DNA of 28,817 nucleotides from CAZOSF01 sp964582415 (lineage in GTDB: Bacteria > Bacteroidota > Bacteroidia > Flavobacteriales > Flavobacteriaceae). Numbering within the stretch: position 1 is the stretch's first letter; every line of letters starts with the position of its first letter. The notes under the pieces were generated by a model. The model did not search any database and had not been told where the DNA came from. It saw only the letters and a list, made by a program, of their open reading frames with translations. Both the position numbers and the translations under genes were made by a program. This document shows positions 16,127-24,899 of the stretch, one piece after another. The DNA lies in contig CAZOSF010000027.1 of assembly GCA_964582415.1 (NCBI GenBank), positions 1-28,817 on the forward strand. The letters are read 5' to 3'.

Positions 16127-16783
16127 ATGAGCGTAGCCGAAAATATTATAGCTTTTAAATCATCTCTTCCCGAGAACGTCACTCTGGTTGCTGTTTCCAA
16201 GACGAAACCGGCACAGGCGATAATGGATGCATACAATACAGGGCATCGGGTGTTTGGGGAAAACAAAGTACAGGAACTCACTGAAAAATGGGAAACGCTT
16301 CCAAAGGATATTGAATGGCATTTGATTGGACATTTGCAGCGAAACAAGGTGAAATACATCGCACCTTTCGTACATCTAATCCATGCTGTAGATAGCCTTA
16401 AACTCCTTGAAGAAATCAATAAGCAAGGGGAGAAAAACAATCGTATCATCCCTTGCCTGTTCCAAATAAAAATTGCTGAAGAAGACAGTAAATTTGGAAT
16501 GTCCGCAGAAGAGGCAAAGAATCTTCTGGAAAGCACAGCATTTAAAGGCCTTTCACATGTTTGCATCAAAGGACTCATGGGGATGGCCACTTTCACAGAC
16601 GATACCCGTCAAATTTCAGAGGAATTTGAAAAATTGGAACGTCTTTATCAGGAATTGAAGGATCGATACGGATTCGAATACCTTTCTATGGGGATGAGCG
16701 GAGATTATGAAATCGCTTTGCAACATGGAAGCAATATGATACGGGTGGGCAGTGCCCTCTTTGGTGAACGAAATTACCATTAA
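16127..16783 (+). CDS. YggS family PLP-binding protein (PLPBP)
   Basis: This PLP homeostasis protein binds pyridoxal phosphate but has no known catalytic reaction. From the ATG at 16127 it is 218 aa, close to the usual length. A longer frame exists from a TTG at 16088, but its 13 extra residues are not family-like. The PLP lysine is K25 in VAVSKTKP. Other family marks are FGENKVQE, WHLIGHLQRNK, FGM, GLMGMA, LSMGMSGDYEIA and the closing IRVGSALFGERNY. It lies 15 bp upstream of the nuclease gene on the same strand, so they are probably co-transcribed, a pairing without an obvious functional reason. Confidence 0.94.
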   Translation: MSVAENIIAFKSSLPENVTLVAVSKTKPAQAIMDAYNTGHRVFGENKVQELTEKWETLPKDIEWHLIGHLQRNKVKYIAPFVHLIHAVDSLKLLEEINKQGEKNNRIIPCLFQIKIAEEDSKFGMSAEEAKNLLESTAFKGLSHVCIKGLMGMATFTDDTRQISEEFEKLERLYQELKDRYGFEYLSMGMSGDYEIALQHGSNMIRVGSALFGERNYH

Positions 16784-16798
16784 TCTTATAAACGAAGG

Positions 16799-18178
16799 AT
16801 GTACGCCATACTGGACATAGAGACCACAGGAGGTAAATACAATGAAGAAGGTATCACCGAGATCGCCATCTATAAATACGATGGTCATCAGGTAATCGAT
16901 CAATTTAGTAGTCTCATCAATCCAGAACGAAAAATACAGCCGTTTGTGGTGAATCTTACGGGTATCAACAACGATATGCTTCGCAATGCCCCTAAATTTT
17001 ATGAGGTGGCCAAGCGAATTATCGAAATAACCGAAGGTTGTATCGTAGTTGCTCATAATGCCCAATTCGATAACCGTATACTCACCACAGAATTTGACCG
17101 CCTTGGTTATAAGTTCGAGCGAGACACCCTATGCACCGTAGAATTATCGAAGAAGCTAATTCCGGGTAAGGATTCCTATAGCCTGGGTAAACTAGTGCGT
17201 TCTTTGGGTATTCCCATTAGTGACAGACATAGGGCTCAGGGGGATGCCAAGGCGACTGTAAGTCTATTTAAAATGCTTTTGGATCGGGATACAGGCAAGG
17301 AAATCCTAAAAGAGACGGTTCGCAAAGATCCAAAACGCCAATTGGAACCGAAACTATTGGATATCATCGAAAGTGCCCCAACGGAAACTGGAGTGTATTA
17401 TATGCACCGAAAAGATGGGGAAATCATTTATATCGGTAAGAGCAAAAATATCCGAAAACGACTGGTGCAGCATTTTACCAGTGACAATCGCAAGTCGAAG
17501 AGAATGCAGCTGGAGGTAGCCGAAGTTAGTTATGAAGAAACAGGAAGTGAGTTGATTGCCCTTTTAAAGGAAAGTGAAGAGATCAAAAAGAATAAACCTC
17601 TTTATAACCGAGCTTTGCGAAGGAGTATTTTTACCTACCAACTCTCCAGTTTTAAAGACGAGAGCGGCTACATCAACTTAAAAATTGAAAAAGCCGATAG
17701 CCGGAAACGTCCTATTACCACATTCAGCAATTATCAGCAAGCACGTAATGTCCTTCATTCCATTACCGAAACTCATCAGCTCTGTCAAAAACTAAACGGA
17801 CTGTATGAAGCGAAGGGTAGCTGCTTCCTACATAGCATTAAGGAATGTTATGGGGCCTGTATTGGGGAAGAACCGTCAGAGGAATATAACAACCGTGTAC
17901 AAGCTTTTTTGGAAAAGCACAACTACGCCCAACAGAATATGTTGATCATCGATAAGGGACGGGAAATAGAGGAACGTTCTGTGGTTTTGATTGAAAATGG
18001 AAAATACATCGGATTCGGTTTTTACCACCTAAATTATCAAATCAACCACCCTGAAGTTTTAAAGTCAATCATCAATCCCATGCAAGACAATAGGGATTCT
18101 CAACACATCATACAATCCTATTTGCGAAAAAACAAGGTGATGAAAATCGTAAATTTGTCTGCAAATACGGTGGATTAA
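16799..18178 (+). CDS. DnaQ-like 3'-5' exonuclease fused to a UvrC/Cho-type GIY-YIG nuclease
   Basis: The 459-aa protein joins two nuclease domains. Residues 1-165 are a DEDDh exonuclease like the DNA polymerase III epsilon subunit: D6 and E8 in LDIETTG, D91 in HNAQFDNR, H144 and D149 in HRAQGDAKA. Residues about 193-280 are a GIY-YIG nuclease like the UvrC N-terminus and Cho: G198-V-Y200, Y211-I-G213, K/R-rich NIRKRL, and ESEEIKKNKPLYN. The C-terminal ~170 residues show a Cys-containing segment (CFLHSIKECYGACIGE) similar to the UvrC family and no further domain I can name. Such exonuclease-UvrC-like fusions are known in several phyla. A role in nucleotide excision repair or damage processing is inferred. 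Confidence 0.92.
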   Translation: MYAILDIETTGGKYNEEGITEIAIYKYDGHQVIDQFSSLINPERKIQPFVVNLTGINNDMLRNAPKFYEVAKRIIEITEGCIVVAHNAQFDNRILTTEFDRLGYKFERDTLCTVELSKKLIPGKDSYSLGKLVRSLGIPISDRHRAQGDAKATVSLFKMLLDRDTGKEILKETVRKDPKRQLEPKLLDIIESAPTETGVYYMHRKDGEIIYIGKSKNIRKRLVQHFTSDNRKSKRMQLEVAEVSYEETGSELIALLKESEEIKKNKPLYNRALRRSIFTYQLSSFKDESGYINLKIEKADSRKRPITTFSNYQQARNVLHSITETHQLCQKLNGLYEAKGSCFLHSIKECYGACIGEEPSEEYNNRVQAFLEKHNYAQQNMLIIDKGREIEERSVVLIENGKYIGFGFYHLNYQINHPEVLKSIINPMQDNRDSQHIIQSYLRKNKVMKIVNLSANTVD

Positions 18179-18215
18179 AGAAACTTACTTATTTTTAATC
18201 CATAATACTTCATCC

Positions 18216-19040
18216 GTGATAAAACCGAAATCAGGTTGGCGCAGCCGTCTTCATGAAATTATTTATGAGGCAGACACCCCAGAAGGGAGACTGTTTGATG
18301 TCGTGCTTTTGGTGCTGATTTTGCTGAGCGTGATTTTTGTGATGGTTGAGAGTGTGCAGGGATTGGAAGAGCGCATTTATGATTATTTGTATGTAGGAGA
18401 ATGGATTATCACTATTTTCTTCAGTATAGAGTATATCCTCCGAATCGTTTCGGTAAGAAAACCATTTCGATACATCTTTAGTTTTTATGGGATCATCGAC
18501 TTCCTTTCAACCATTCCCCTATATCTGTCTTTTATTCTGGCCGGCAGCAATTATCTGCTTACCGTAAGAGCTTTGCGATTGCTCAGGGTTTTCCGAATCC
18601 TGAAAGTAACGAGGTATATAGGGGAAGCTAATCGATTACGAAATGCCTTGAACAATAGTAAGGCGAAAATTCTTGTATTCCTTTTTGCAGTTTTAATCAT
18701 TGCTATCATTGCTGGAACCGTCATGTATTTGGTGGAAGGTGAGGAAAATGGCTTTTCAAGCATCCCGAGAAGCATCTATTGGTGTATTGTCACACTTACT
18801 ACTGTTGGCTTTGGTGATATTGCCCCTGCCACTCCTTTAGGTCAGTTTATTGCCGCATTCATAATGATTTTAGGGTATGGTATCATTGCTGTTCCTACGG
18901 GTATTGTTACCGCAGAGTATAACAAATCGGACAGTTATGTCCATGTGAATACCCAAACATGCCCAAATTGTAATGCCGAAAAGCACCGAGATGATGCAAA
19001 GTACTGCTACAATTGTGGGGAAGAATTAAATCCACGTTAA
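18216..19040 (+). CDS. Voltage-gated potassium channel-type ion transporter with C-terminal zinc ribbon
   Basis: This is a 274-aa inner-membrane tetrameric channel subunit. S1 to S3 lie about 28-45, 62-80 and 90-110. The S4 voltage sensor carries a basic residue at every third position (R118, R121, R124, R127, K130, R133). S5, the pore and S6 follow, with selectivity filter TTVGFGD at 195-201, so potassium selectivity is expected. The cytoplasmic tail ends in CPNC (249-252) and CYNC (264-267), a rubredoxin-like zinc ribbon that is unusual for a channel. The start is GTG at 18216. An upstream TATTTTTA near the start is a possible -7 box. miaA begins 4 bp after the stop. Confidence 0.93.
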   Translation: MIKPKSGWRSRLHEIIYEADTPEGRLFDVVLLVLILLSVIFVMVESVQGLEERIYDYLYVGEWIITIFFSIEYILRIVSVRKPFRYIFSFYGIIDFLSTIPLYLSFILAGSNYLLTVRALRLLRVFRILKVTRYIGEANRLRNALNNSKAKILVFLFAVLIIAIIAGTVMYLVEGEENGFSSIPRSIYWCIVTLTTVGFGDIAPATPLGQFIAAFIMILGYGIIAVPTGIVTAEYNKSDSYVHVNTQTCPNCNAEKHRDDAKYCYNCGEELNPR

Positions 19041-19044
19041 CGAT

Positions 19045-19962
19045 ATGCCAGAGGAGCTCCCCTTATTGGTGTGTGTGGTAGGTCCTACCGCAATTGGAAA
19101 AACGAGACTTGCCATCGAACTTGCAAACGCCTTTGATACTGAAATCCTATCGGCAGACTCCCGACAATTTTTTAAAGAAATGAAGATTGGCACTGCTGTA
19201 CCTTTAAAACAGGAGCTTGAACAAGCTAAACATCATTTCATTCAAAACAAAAGCATTCATGAATTTTATAGTGTAGGGGATTTTGAGAGAGATGCCCTAA
19301 CGCTTTTGAAGAAGCTTTTTGAACAACATCCGGTAGTTATCATGGTGGGAGGTTCGGGACTCTATGTAGATGCCGTAATCAAGGGGTTGGATGATTTTCC
19401 AGAAGTAACGGAAAGCGGACGACAGGAACTCAATGAAGCATTCAAGAAACACGGAATCGAACCACTTCAAGAGGAACTGCAAAAAAAGGATCCAGACTAC
19501 TTTAAGGAAGTAGATATTCAAAATCCACAAAGGGTGATTCGTGCGTTGGAAGTAATTCGTAGTAGCGAAAAGCCATTTTCGAGCTTTCGTAAAAACAGAA
19601 CCGTAAATCGTCCATTTCGAAGTTTGTATATTGGATTGGAGGCTCCCCGGGAAGTTGTTTATGATAGGATCAACCAAAGAGTAGATTTGATGATGGAAGA
19701 AGGATTGTTGGATGAAGCCAAATCCCTACTACCCTACAAAGAATTAAATGCACTACAGACCGTAGGTTATCGAGAATTGTTCGATTTTTTAGAAGACCAC
19801 TGTACCTTGGAGGAAGCGATTGAAGCCATAAAACGTAATACGAGGCGATTTGCCAAGCGTCAGGGAACCTGGTTTCGCAAGAATCCACAAATTCATTGGT
19901 TCAACTTTGATGAACCGAGTGTTCCTATTGTAAACCTCATAAAAAAAGCCCTGTCTTCATAG
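19045..19962 (+). CDS. miaA: tRNA dimethylallyltransferase
   Basis: It transfers a dimethylallyl group to the N6 of A37 in tRNAs that read codons starting with U, which improves decoding. The 305-aa length fits. The P-loop is GPTAIGKT (13-20), followed by the catalytic/substrate segment LSADSRQFF (35-43), GGSGLYVDA, QNPQRVIRALEVI, and LQTVGYRELFDFLE near the C-terminus with the basic RNA-binding stretch IKRNTRRFAKRQGTWFRK. All expected blocks are present. It starts 4 bp after the channel gene, so it is probably translated from the same transcript. Its last codons overlap the terminator of the convergent response-regulator gene. Confidence 0.97.
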   Translation: MPEELPLLVCVVGPTAIGKTRLAIELANAFDTEILSADSRQFFKEMKIGTAVPLKQELEQAKHHFIQNKSIHEFYSVGDFERDALTLLKKLFEQHPVVIMVGGSGLYVDAVIKGLDDFPEVTESGRQELNEAFKKHGIEPLQEELQKKDPDYFKEVDIQNPQRVIRALEVIRSSEKPFSSFRKNRTVNRPFRSLYIGLEAPREVVYDRINQRVDLMMEEGLLDEAKSLLPYKELNALQTVGYRELFDFLEDHCTLEEAIEAIKRNTRRFAKRQGTWFRKNPQIHWFNFDEPSVPIVNLIKKALSS

Positions 19963-19972
19963 ATCAGGGCTT
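19941..19972 (-). terminator. Terminator of the RprX/RprY-like operon, overlapping the end of miaA
   Basis: AAGCCCTG and CAGGGCTT form an 8-bp stem around an 11-nt loop. On the minus strand it runs into seven T, so it terminates the response-regulator transcript. The left arm is made of the last miaA codons. In the plus direction there is no T-run, so miaA termination from it is doubtful. Confidence 0.85.
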
Positions 19973-19993
19973 GTACACTTAATATTTTAAAGA

Positions 19994-20710
19994 CTATTGG
20001 TCTACTTCACTTTTAACCACTAATCGGAATCCTTCTCCATGAATATTGATGATTTCCACATCATCATCCTTGCTAAGATATTTACGTAATTTAGCGATAT
20101 AAACATCCATACTTCTTGAGGTGAAGTAGTTATCATCGCGCCATATCTTGGTCAATGCTAATTCCCTGGGCATTAAATCGTTCTTATGTAGGGCCAGCAA
20201 TCGCAACAAATCGTTTTCTTTCGGAGATAATTTTATTGGATCTTCGTTTTTATAGGTAAGGAAACGCAATTTTGAATTCAAATGGAAACTTCCAATGTTA
20301 AATTCGAACTGTTTGCTATCGGCTATGGAATCCGTTGCCTTTCTTTGAATGATTGCCTTTATTTTCATCAATAGCACCTCACTATCAAAGGGCTTGTTCA
20401 AATAATCATCCGCCCCCACCTTATAGCCTTTTAAAACATCCTCTTTCATGGCTTTCGCTGTCAAAAAGATGATAGGCACATCTTGGTTTTTTTCACGGAT
20501 TTCTTTGGCTAGTGTGAAGCCATCCTTATAAGGCATCATTACGTCCAAAATACAAAGGTCGAAATCATCCTTTTTGAACTTTTCGAAGCCCTCCATTCCA
20601 TTTTTGGCATGTACCACGGAATAGTCGTTCATGGATAGGTAGTCCTTTAGTACGGTTCCAAAATTCGGATCGTCTTCAACTAGCAGGATTTTTTTGTTTT
20701 GTGTTTCCAT
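19994..20710 (-). CDS. rprY: OmpR-family response regulator, RprY-like
   Basis: The 238-aa DNA-binding regulator is activated by phosphorylation from the partner kinase. The receiver domain has the acidic pocket VEDD (11-14), phospho-acceptor D56 in LDVMMP, T84 in FLTAK, and K106 in LNKPF. The C-terminal winged helix (about 135-235) includes KLSPKENDLLRLL and SRSMDVYIAKLRKYL, typical of the OmpR/PhoB class. The kinase gene ends 3 bp upstream on the same strand. The FDLCILDVMMP and KEDVLKGYKVGADDYLNKPF stretches closely resemble Bacteroides RprY, so I use that name with reserve. The genes controlled are unknown. Confidence 0.93.
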   Translation of the reverse strand: METQNKKILLVEDDPNFGTVLKDYLSMNDYSVVHAKNGMEGFEKFKKDDFDLCILDVMMPYKDGFTLAKEIREKNQDVPIIFLTAKAMKEDVLKGYKVGADDYLNKPFDSEVLLMKIKAIIQRKATDSIADSKQFEFNIGSFHLNSKLRFLTYKNEDPIKLSPKENDLLRLLALHKNDLMPRELALTKIWRDDNYFTSRSMDVYIAKLRKYLSKDDDVEIINIHGEGFRLVVKSEVDQ

Positions 20711-20713
20711 ATA

Positions 20714-22276
20714 TTATGATATTAAGTGCATTTTTATTGTGAATGTTGTTCCTTTTCCTTTTTCGCTTTCTACGAATATTTCAGCATTATGGTCATCCAG
20801 TATTCGTTTCACATAAGATAGTCCGAGACCATGGCCCTTCACATTATGAATATCTCCTGTGTGTTCTCTATAAAATTTTTCGAATATTTTTTTCTGCACA
20901 CTTTTGGACATTCCGATTCCGTGATCCTGAATCTTTACAACGATGTTGTTCTTTACGTTTTCGGTCCAAATTTCAATTTCAGGAGCCCCTTCGGAATATT
21001 TAATCGCATTATCCAAAATATTTACAACGACATTTGTCAGATGAAGCTCATTTCCTAAAACCGAGGATTTCATAGCCTCAAAATGGTGGTGGATATAGCC
21101 TCCTCGATCTTCAACAATCAAACTCACATGAGTCATCGCTTCCTCAATGATTTCATGTAACTTCACTCGTGCTTTCGGTAGATCCAATTCATTTTTCTCC
21201 AGCTTAGAAATCCGTAATACATTTTCAACCTGGGCATGCATTCGACGGTTTTCATCACGAATCATCTTAAGGTACCGATCGATGAATTCTTTATTCTCAG
21301 CAACCTTTGGGTTTTTGAGGGCATCCAACGCCAAATTAATAGTGGCAATGGGGGTCTTGAATTCATGGGTCATATTATTGATAAAATCCGTTTTGATTTG
21401 TGAAATCTGCCTTTGGCGAAACAACTGTCTCAAAGCACTAGCGTAAGCTAAAACGATCACACCGGTGAAGGCCAATGATAACAAAGCCATGCCCAATATA
21501 GAATTCAGAATTTCCCTATTCTTGTCTGAATAATTAACATACAACTGATAATTTGTATCGAAATTATCATTCACAAACAAGGGCACTCCATAGGTGCTGG
21601 CAGGATCCAATTGGAAATCTTGGGAACGAATTTTGGTAGCCAATTCATTGCTATAAACGGCAAATTCAAAATTTGATTTAATACCGCGCTCCTGTGATTC
21701 AGATTCTATAAATTGTTTTATCTCCTCATTGGATACACGGTTATGAATTGGAGTTCGAGATGTGATATTACTTACTGCATCCTCGAACTGCTTCCGTTCG
21801 AAATCCCGCAACCTACTGAAGTCTACTTGAGTTTGGGTGACCCCTCCACGATTATCAATTCCACCAATAATACGAGTGGTGCTCTTTTTATTCGTTATTT
21901 TCTTGAATTGAATACTATCCAGGTCGGTATCCAAAAAATAATTGGATAGCTTGTAATCTTCTTCAACGATACCATCAGAGAAAATCACGGTCTCATTATT
22001 ATCTTCATTCACGATTCGATAAATGAGTTCTGTAACGTTCACATTATCAGGAACTTCTAAACTATCCACCAAACCACTGTACAACTGATAATACTGCTCG
22101 GTTTCCCTTAACTGAACCTTTCTTGCAACCTCTATAAGAACTTGTCGGACACTGAATGTAAACTGTTCTTCCTTCGTTTCATAAGCGTTACGAATCCAAT
22201 ATCCTTGAACAAAAATGATTCCCAACAAGGACAAGGACATAAAGCCTATAAGCAGGGCGAAAATCTTCTTGTTCAT
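20714..22276 (-). CDS. rprX: Membrane sensor histidine kinase, RprX-like
   Basis: The 520-aa kinase has transmembrane helices at about 6-28 and 259-281, enclosing a ~230-residue periplasmic sensor region with no domain I recognise. The cytoplasmic part has the H-box MTHEFKTPIATI with phosphorylated H304, the N-box VVNILDNAIKYSEG, G1 box QDHGIGMS, F-box FEKFYREH and G2 box GHGLGLSYVK. No clear HAMP domain lies between the second helix and the H-box, as is common for this family. It transfers phosphate to the regulator encoded 3 bp downstream. Length matches Bacteroides RprX. It has its own near-leaderless promoter after coaE. Confidence 0.92.
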   Translation of the reverse strand: MNKKIFALLIGFMSLSLLGIIFVQGYWIRNAYETKEEQFTFSVRQVLIEVARKVQLRETEQYYQLYSGLVDSLEVPDNVNVTELIYRIVNEDNNETVIFSDGIVEEDYKLSNYFLDTDLDSIQFKKITNKKSTTRIIGGIDNRGGVTQTQVDFSRLRDFERKQFEDAVSNITSRTPIHNRVSNEEIKQFIESESQERGIKSNFEFAVYSNELATKIRSQDFQLDPASTYGVPLFVNDNFDTNYQLYVNYSDKNREILNSILGMALLSLAFTGVIVLAYASALRQLFRQRQISQIKTDFINNMTHEFKTPIATINLALDALKNPKVAENKEFIDRYLKMIRDENRRMHAQVENVLRISKLEKNELDLPKARVKLHEIIEEAMTHVSLIVEDRGGYIHHHFEAMKSSVLGNELHLTNVVVNILDNAIKYSEGAPEIEIWTENVKNNIVVKIQDHGIGMSKSVQKKIFEKFYREHTGDIHNVKGHGLGLSYVKRILDDHNAEIFVESEKGKGTTFTIKMHLIS

Positions 22277-22280
22277 ATCT

Positions 22281-22288
22281 CAAATGTA
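22281..22288 (-). promoter_or_regulatory. -7 box of the sensor kinase, 4 nt from the ATG
   Basis: On the minus strand TACATTTG matches TAnnTTTG perfectly and ends 4 nt before the kinase ATG (22274-22276). The predicted transcript is leaderless or nearly so. I see no TTG at the standard -33 distance. Confidence 0.5.
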
Positions 22289-22352
22289 AGATTTTAACAT
22301 TTAGGGCTTGGGTTGTTTAACCAAATGTTAACAAAAGGCCCGAGGGGTATTC

Positions 22353-22937
22353 TTATAAATTTTTGAGTATATTTTTATGAATATCAACCACTTGCGATTT
22401 TGTGTTGCTTAATTCAATATTCTCAATGACAAAATCTGCCAAGGGAATCTTCTTCTCATCTTCCCATTGGTTCTTCATCCTGTCCTCTATCCGGTCTAAT
22501 GTAGAATGGTCGCGATTCTGAATTCTCTGTACTCTAATTTGCTTAGGTGCTGTCACCAAAATGGTGCTATCACATTCCTTATACCCACCATTTTCGAATA
22601 ATATCGCAGCTTCCTTTATGACATACGGAGAACTTTGTTTTTTGGCCCAGCGTTTAAAATGGGCCCGTACTTTTGGATGAATAATTTCATTTACCTGGTG
22701 CAACAAGGAAGGATCGTTGAAAATTTTGTCGGCCACAAACCCGCGATTTATTTCGTTATTTAAATAGGCTTCACTTCCTAAAAGGCCTTCAAGTTTTCTA
22801 CGAATTACTTTGGAGGTATTGGTTAATCTTTTGGCCTCTGTATCGGCTATATATACTGGAATCCCTAAATCACGAAACATTTCGGCCACAGTAGTTTTCC
22901 CACTGCCGATACCCCCTGTGAGACCCACGATTTTCAT
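22353..22937 (-). CDS. coaE: Dephospho-CoA kinase
   Basis: It phosphorylates dephospho-CoA with ATP, the last step of coenzyme A synthesis. The 194-aa length is standard. The P-loop is GLTGGIGSGKTT (5-16), followed by IPVYIADTEAKRL (25-38), where the Asp takes part in catalysis and substrate binding. The CoA-domain region includes EIIHPKVRAHF and VIKEAAILFENGG, and RIQNRDH is the lid. Its ATG overlaps the end of the YbbR-like gene by 4 nt, so the two are translationally coupled. A 76-bp space separates it from the kinase operon downstream. Confidence 0.96.
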   Translation of the reverse strand: MKIVGLTGGIGSGKTTVAEMFRDLGIPVYIADTEAKRLTNTSKVIRRKLEGLLGSEAYLNNEINRGFVADKIFNDPSLLHQVNEIIHPKVRAHFKRWAKKQSSPYVIKEAAILFENGGYKECDSTILVTAPKQIRVQRIQNRDHSTLDRIEDRMKNQWEDEKKIPLADFVIENIELSNTKSQVVDIHKNILKNL

Positions 22938-23881
22938 TTTTTGAAGATTAGATATTCAACTTTTTTAGTTTCCAAATCAACGCGAAACACAGCTTCTGGT
23001 TTTTGTACAATTTTGGGAATCATAAAATGTCCTTCTGTGATTTTATCATTGAAATCACACACCACCTGAAAATGTGAGGCTTCTATGGTATTGAAATCTT
23101 TCACGGCTACATCGAATTTAACGGTAATATTCTCTGGGAGTAACCTAATTTTTGCGTCTTTAGGTACATTGACCAACTGAATGGGAACAGTCACCTGTTT
23201 TTGGGTAAACTCCTCAACGTTGACATTTAGCTGGGTACTCGTAGCTGAAAGTATCACCTTAGAAGCGTCAGGATTTTGCAGATCAATTATTTCTTCGAAC
23301 GATTCCTCGATATTCTTTTTTGAAACTTTTTTGGTAACGACAGAATCTATTTTAGCGATTACTTCAGAAGGACCATTCAACAAAATGGAATCTGGCATTA
23401 ATTGTATTCCGGAAACCAAACGAAACCCTTCCTTGCAATTAATAGATCCATTGAAACGAATGGGTACCATTTTCTGTACGCTCTTATCTAAATAGATCTT
23501 TAAAGGGGAAAGGGAAATATTGTCGACATTACTAACGCCCAGTTGGCGTTTTACAATTCCGGCCACCTCAGCTTGGCTGAGACTGATTTCATTACTTCCA
23601 TTGGTATAATATTCCCCGACATTAATTTCAAGAACGGCATCCTTCACGGCATATAAAAGCATTTGAAATCCATTGGCAGAGAGATCCATGGAAAAGTGCT
23701 TCGGGTTTTTTTCCGAAAGCAACACTTCTTCGGGAACGTTGATATACCGAATATCGGCTTCTACATTGGCTTTTATTTCATCCGAGAATTTTGTGAGAAA
23801 CCACAATAGAATGGCCATTCCTAGAAAGAAAAAGAAGTTCCTTACTTTAAGATTTTTTGATTTTGGGCTGTTTGTATCCAC
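22934..23881 (-). CDS. YbbR-like domain protein, membrane-anchored
   Basis: The 315-aa protein has a single N-terminal transmembrane helix (about 15-30, FFFFLGMAILLWFLTKF). The extracytoplasmic region consists of repeated beta-rich YbbR-like modules. The pattern I-x-F-G-S/PSEVIAKIDSV (residues around 170-195) and the later PIQLVNVPKDAKI/LPENITVKF blocks are typical. In Firmicutes YbbR (CdaR) regulates a diadenylate cyclase, but no such gene is visible here and this role should not be assumed. It lies 9 bp after the GT2 gene and overlaps coaE by 4 nt, which gives a tight three-gene unit. The order YbbR-coaE is, as far as I know, recurrent in Bacteroidota. Confidence 0.88.
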   Translation of the reverse strand: MDTNSPKSKNLKVRNFFFFLGMAILLWFLTKFSDEIKANVEADIRYINVPEEVLLSEKNPKHFSMDLSANGFQMLLYAVKDAVLEINVGEYYTNGSNEISLSQAEVAGIVKRQLGVSNVDNISLSPLKIYLDKSVQKMVPIRFNGSINCKEGFRLVSGIQLMPDSILLNGPSEVIAKIDSVVTKKVSKKNIEESFEEIIDLQNPDASKVILSATSTQLNVNVEEFTQKQVTVPIQLVNVPKDAKIRLLPENITVKFDVAVKDFNTIEASHFQVVCDFNDKITEGHFMIPKIVQKPEAVFRVDLETKKVEYLIFKK

Positions 23882-23890
23882 ACATTAAAG

Positions 23891-24892
23891 TTACTTAAAA
23901 AATAGCGTGGGAAATTGTTCTCGCGGGTTTTTATGTAACCAATGAATAAAAAACGTCGACTTCAAAAACCCCCAACCATAGCCAAAGAACTGAACGAATA
24001 GGGCCACTATGGAATATAAGCCAATTGTCACGCTTTTGTTTAAGATACTTGAGTGAATGAAAATGATCAGGCAGTAACCAATTAATGGCAACGCAACCAA
24101 AGGGGAGATAAAAAATGGACCTATTATGGAAAACAGAACAAAAAATAGGAAAAGGGTGGGAAACCAAAATGTGATCTTGGACGAACTAGGATGCCATTTA
24201 TTCAAAATCGGGCGCACCATTCCGAATTTCTTCACTTGTTGGTAAAATTTTCTCCAAGAAATACGGCGCTTATGAAAAACATAAGCATTGGGAATAAAGG
24301 AAGTTTTTAACCCAAGTTTCATGATTCTTTGTGAGAGATCAGGGTCTTCCCCTGGATGAATATCCGAAAAACCATTAGTGAGCTCGAATGCTTGTTTTGA
24401 AAGCCCCATATTAAAGCTTCGAGGCTCAAATCTTTGAACTGCTTTTTTATTGCCGCGAATACCACCTGTGGTTAAAAAGGAGGTCATGACATAATTAATG
24501 GCTTTTTGAAGGGAAGTAAAACTGTCATGAGCAGCATCAGCGCCTCCATAGCAATCACAATAGTGTTCTTCCAAATAAGCAGCAACAGTATTCATATACT
24601 GTGGGGGTAGCAGGCAATCGGAGTCAAGGATGATGAAATAGTTACCTTTTGCACGGGACATCCCATAATTTCTGGAGTCACCTGGTCCACTATTTTCCTT
24701 GAAGAAATAAGAAATATGGAGTTTTTCCTTGTAGCGTTCTACAATATGCTGGCATGTTTCGGTAGAACCGTCTTCCACAATAACTATTTCGAATGGTTCA
24801 GTGAATTCTAAAGCAGAAACACTATCGAGCAATTCATAGATCTCTCCAGGTCTATTGTATACAGGAACAATAAAAGAAAACTGTAACTCCAT
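23891..24892 (-). CDS. Family 2 glycosyltransferase, membrane-associated
   Basis: From the ATG at 24890-24892 this is a 333-aa inverting GT-A glycosyltransferase, which adds a sugar from a nucleotide-sugar donor to a cell-surface polymer or lipid precursor. Residues 5-12 give FSFIVPVY, then IVIVEDGST (36-44), the metal-binding ILDSDCLL (88-95) and HPGEDPDLSQRI, where the ED is the probable catalytic base region. Two to three hydrophobic helices cover about 235-310. A longer frame begins at 24925, but its first 11 codons span a perfect -7 promoter box, so I reject it. Acceptor and sugar are unknown. The gene leads the GT2-YbbR-coaE unit. Confidence 0.9.
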   Translation of the reverse strand: MELQFSFIVPVYNRPGEIYELLDSVSALEFTEPFEIVIVEDGSTETCQHIVERYKEKLHISYFFKENSGPGDSRNYGMSRAKGNYFIILDSDCLLPPQYMNTVAAYLEEHYCDCYGGADAAHDSFTSLQKAINYVMTSFLTTGGIRGNKKAVQRFEPRSFNMGLSKQAFELTNGFSDIHPGEDPDLSQRIMKLGLKTSFIPNAYVFHKRRISWRKFYQQVKKFGMVRPILNKWHPSSSKITFWFPTLFLFFVLFSIIGPFFISPLVALPLIGYCLIIFIHSSILNKSVTIGLYSIVALFVQFFGYGWGFLKSTFFIHWLHKNPREQFPTLFFK

Positions 24893-24899
24893 TGGATTA

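Noticed and set aside
16093..16596. 167-codon minus-strand frame antisense to the YggS-family gene
   Set aside because: Shadow frame. The opposite strand has all YggS motifs and operon spacing.
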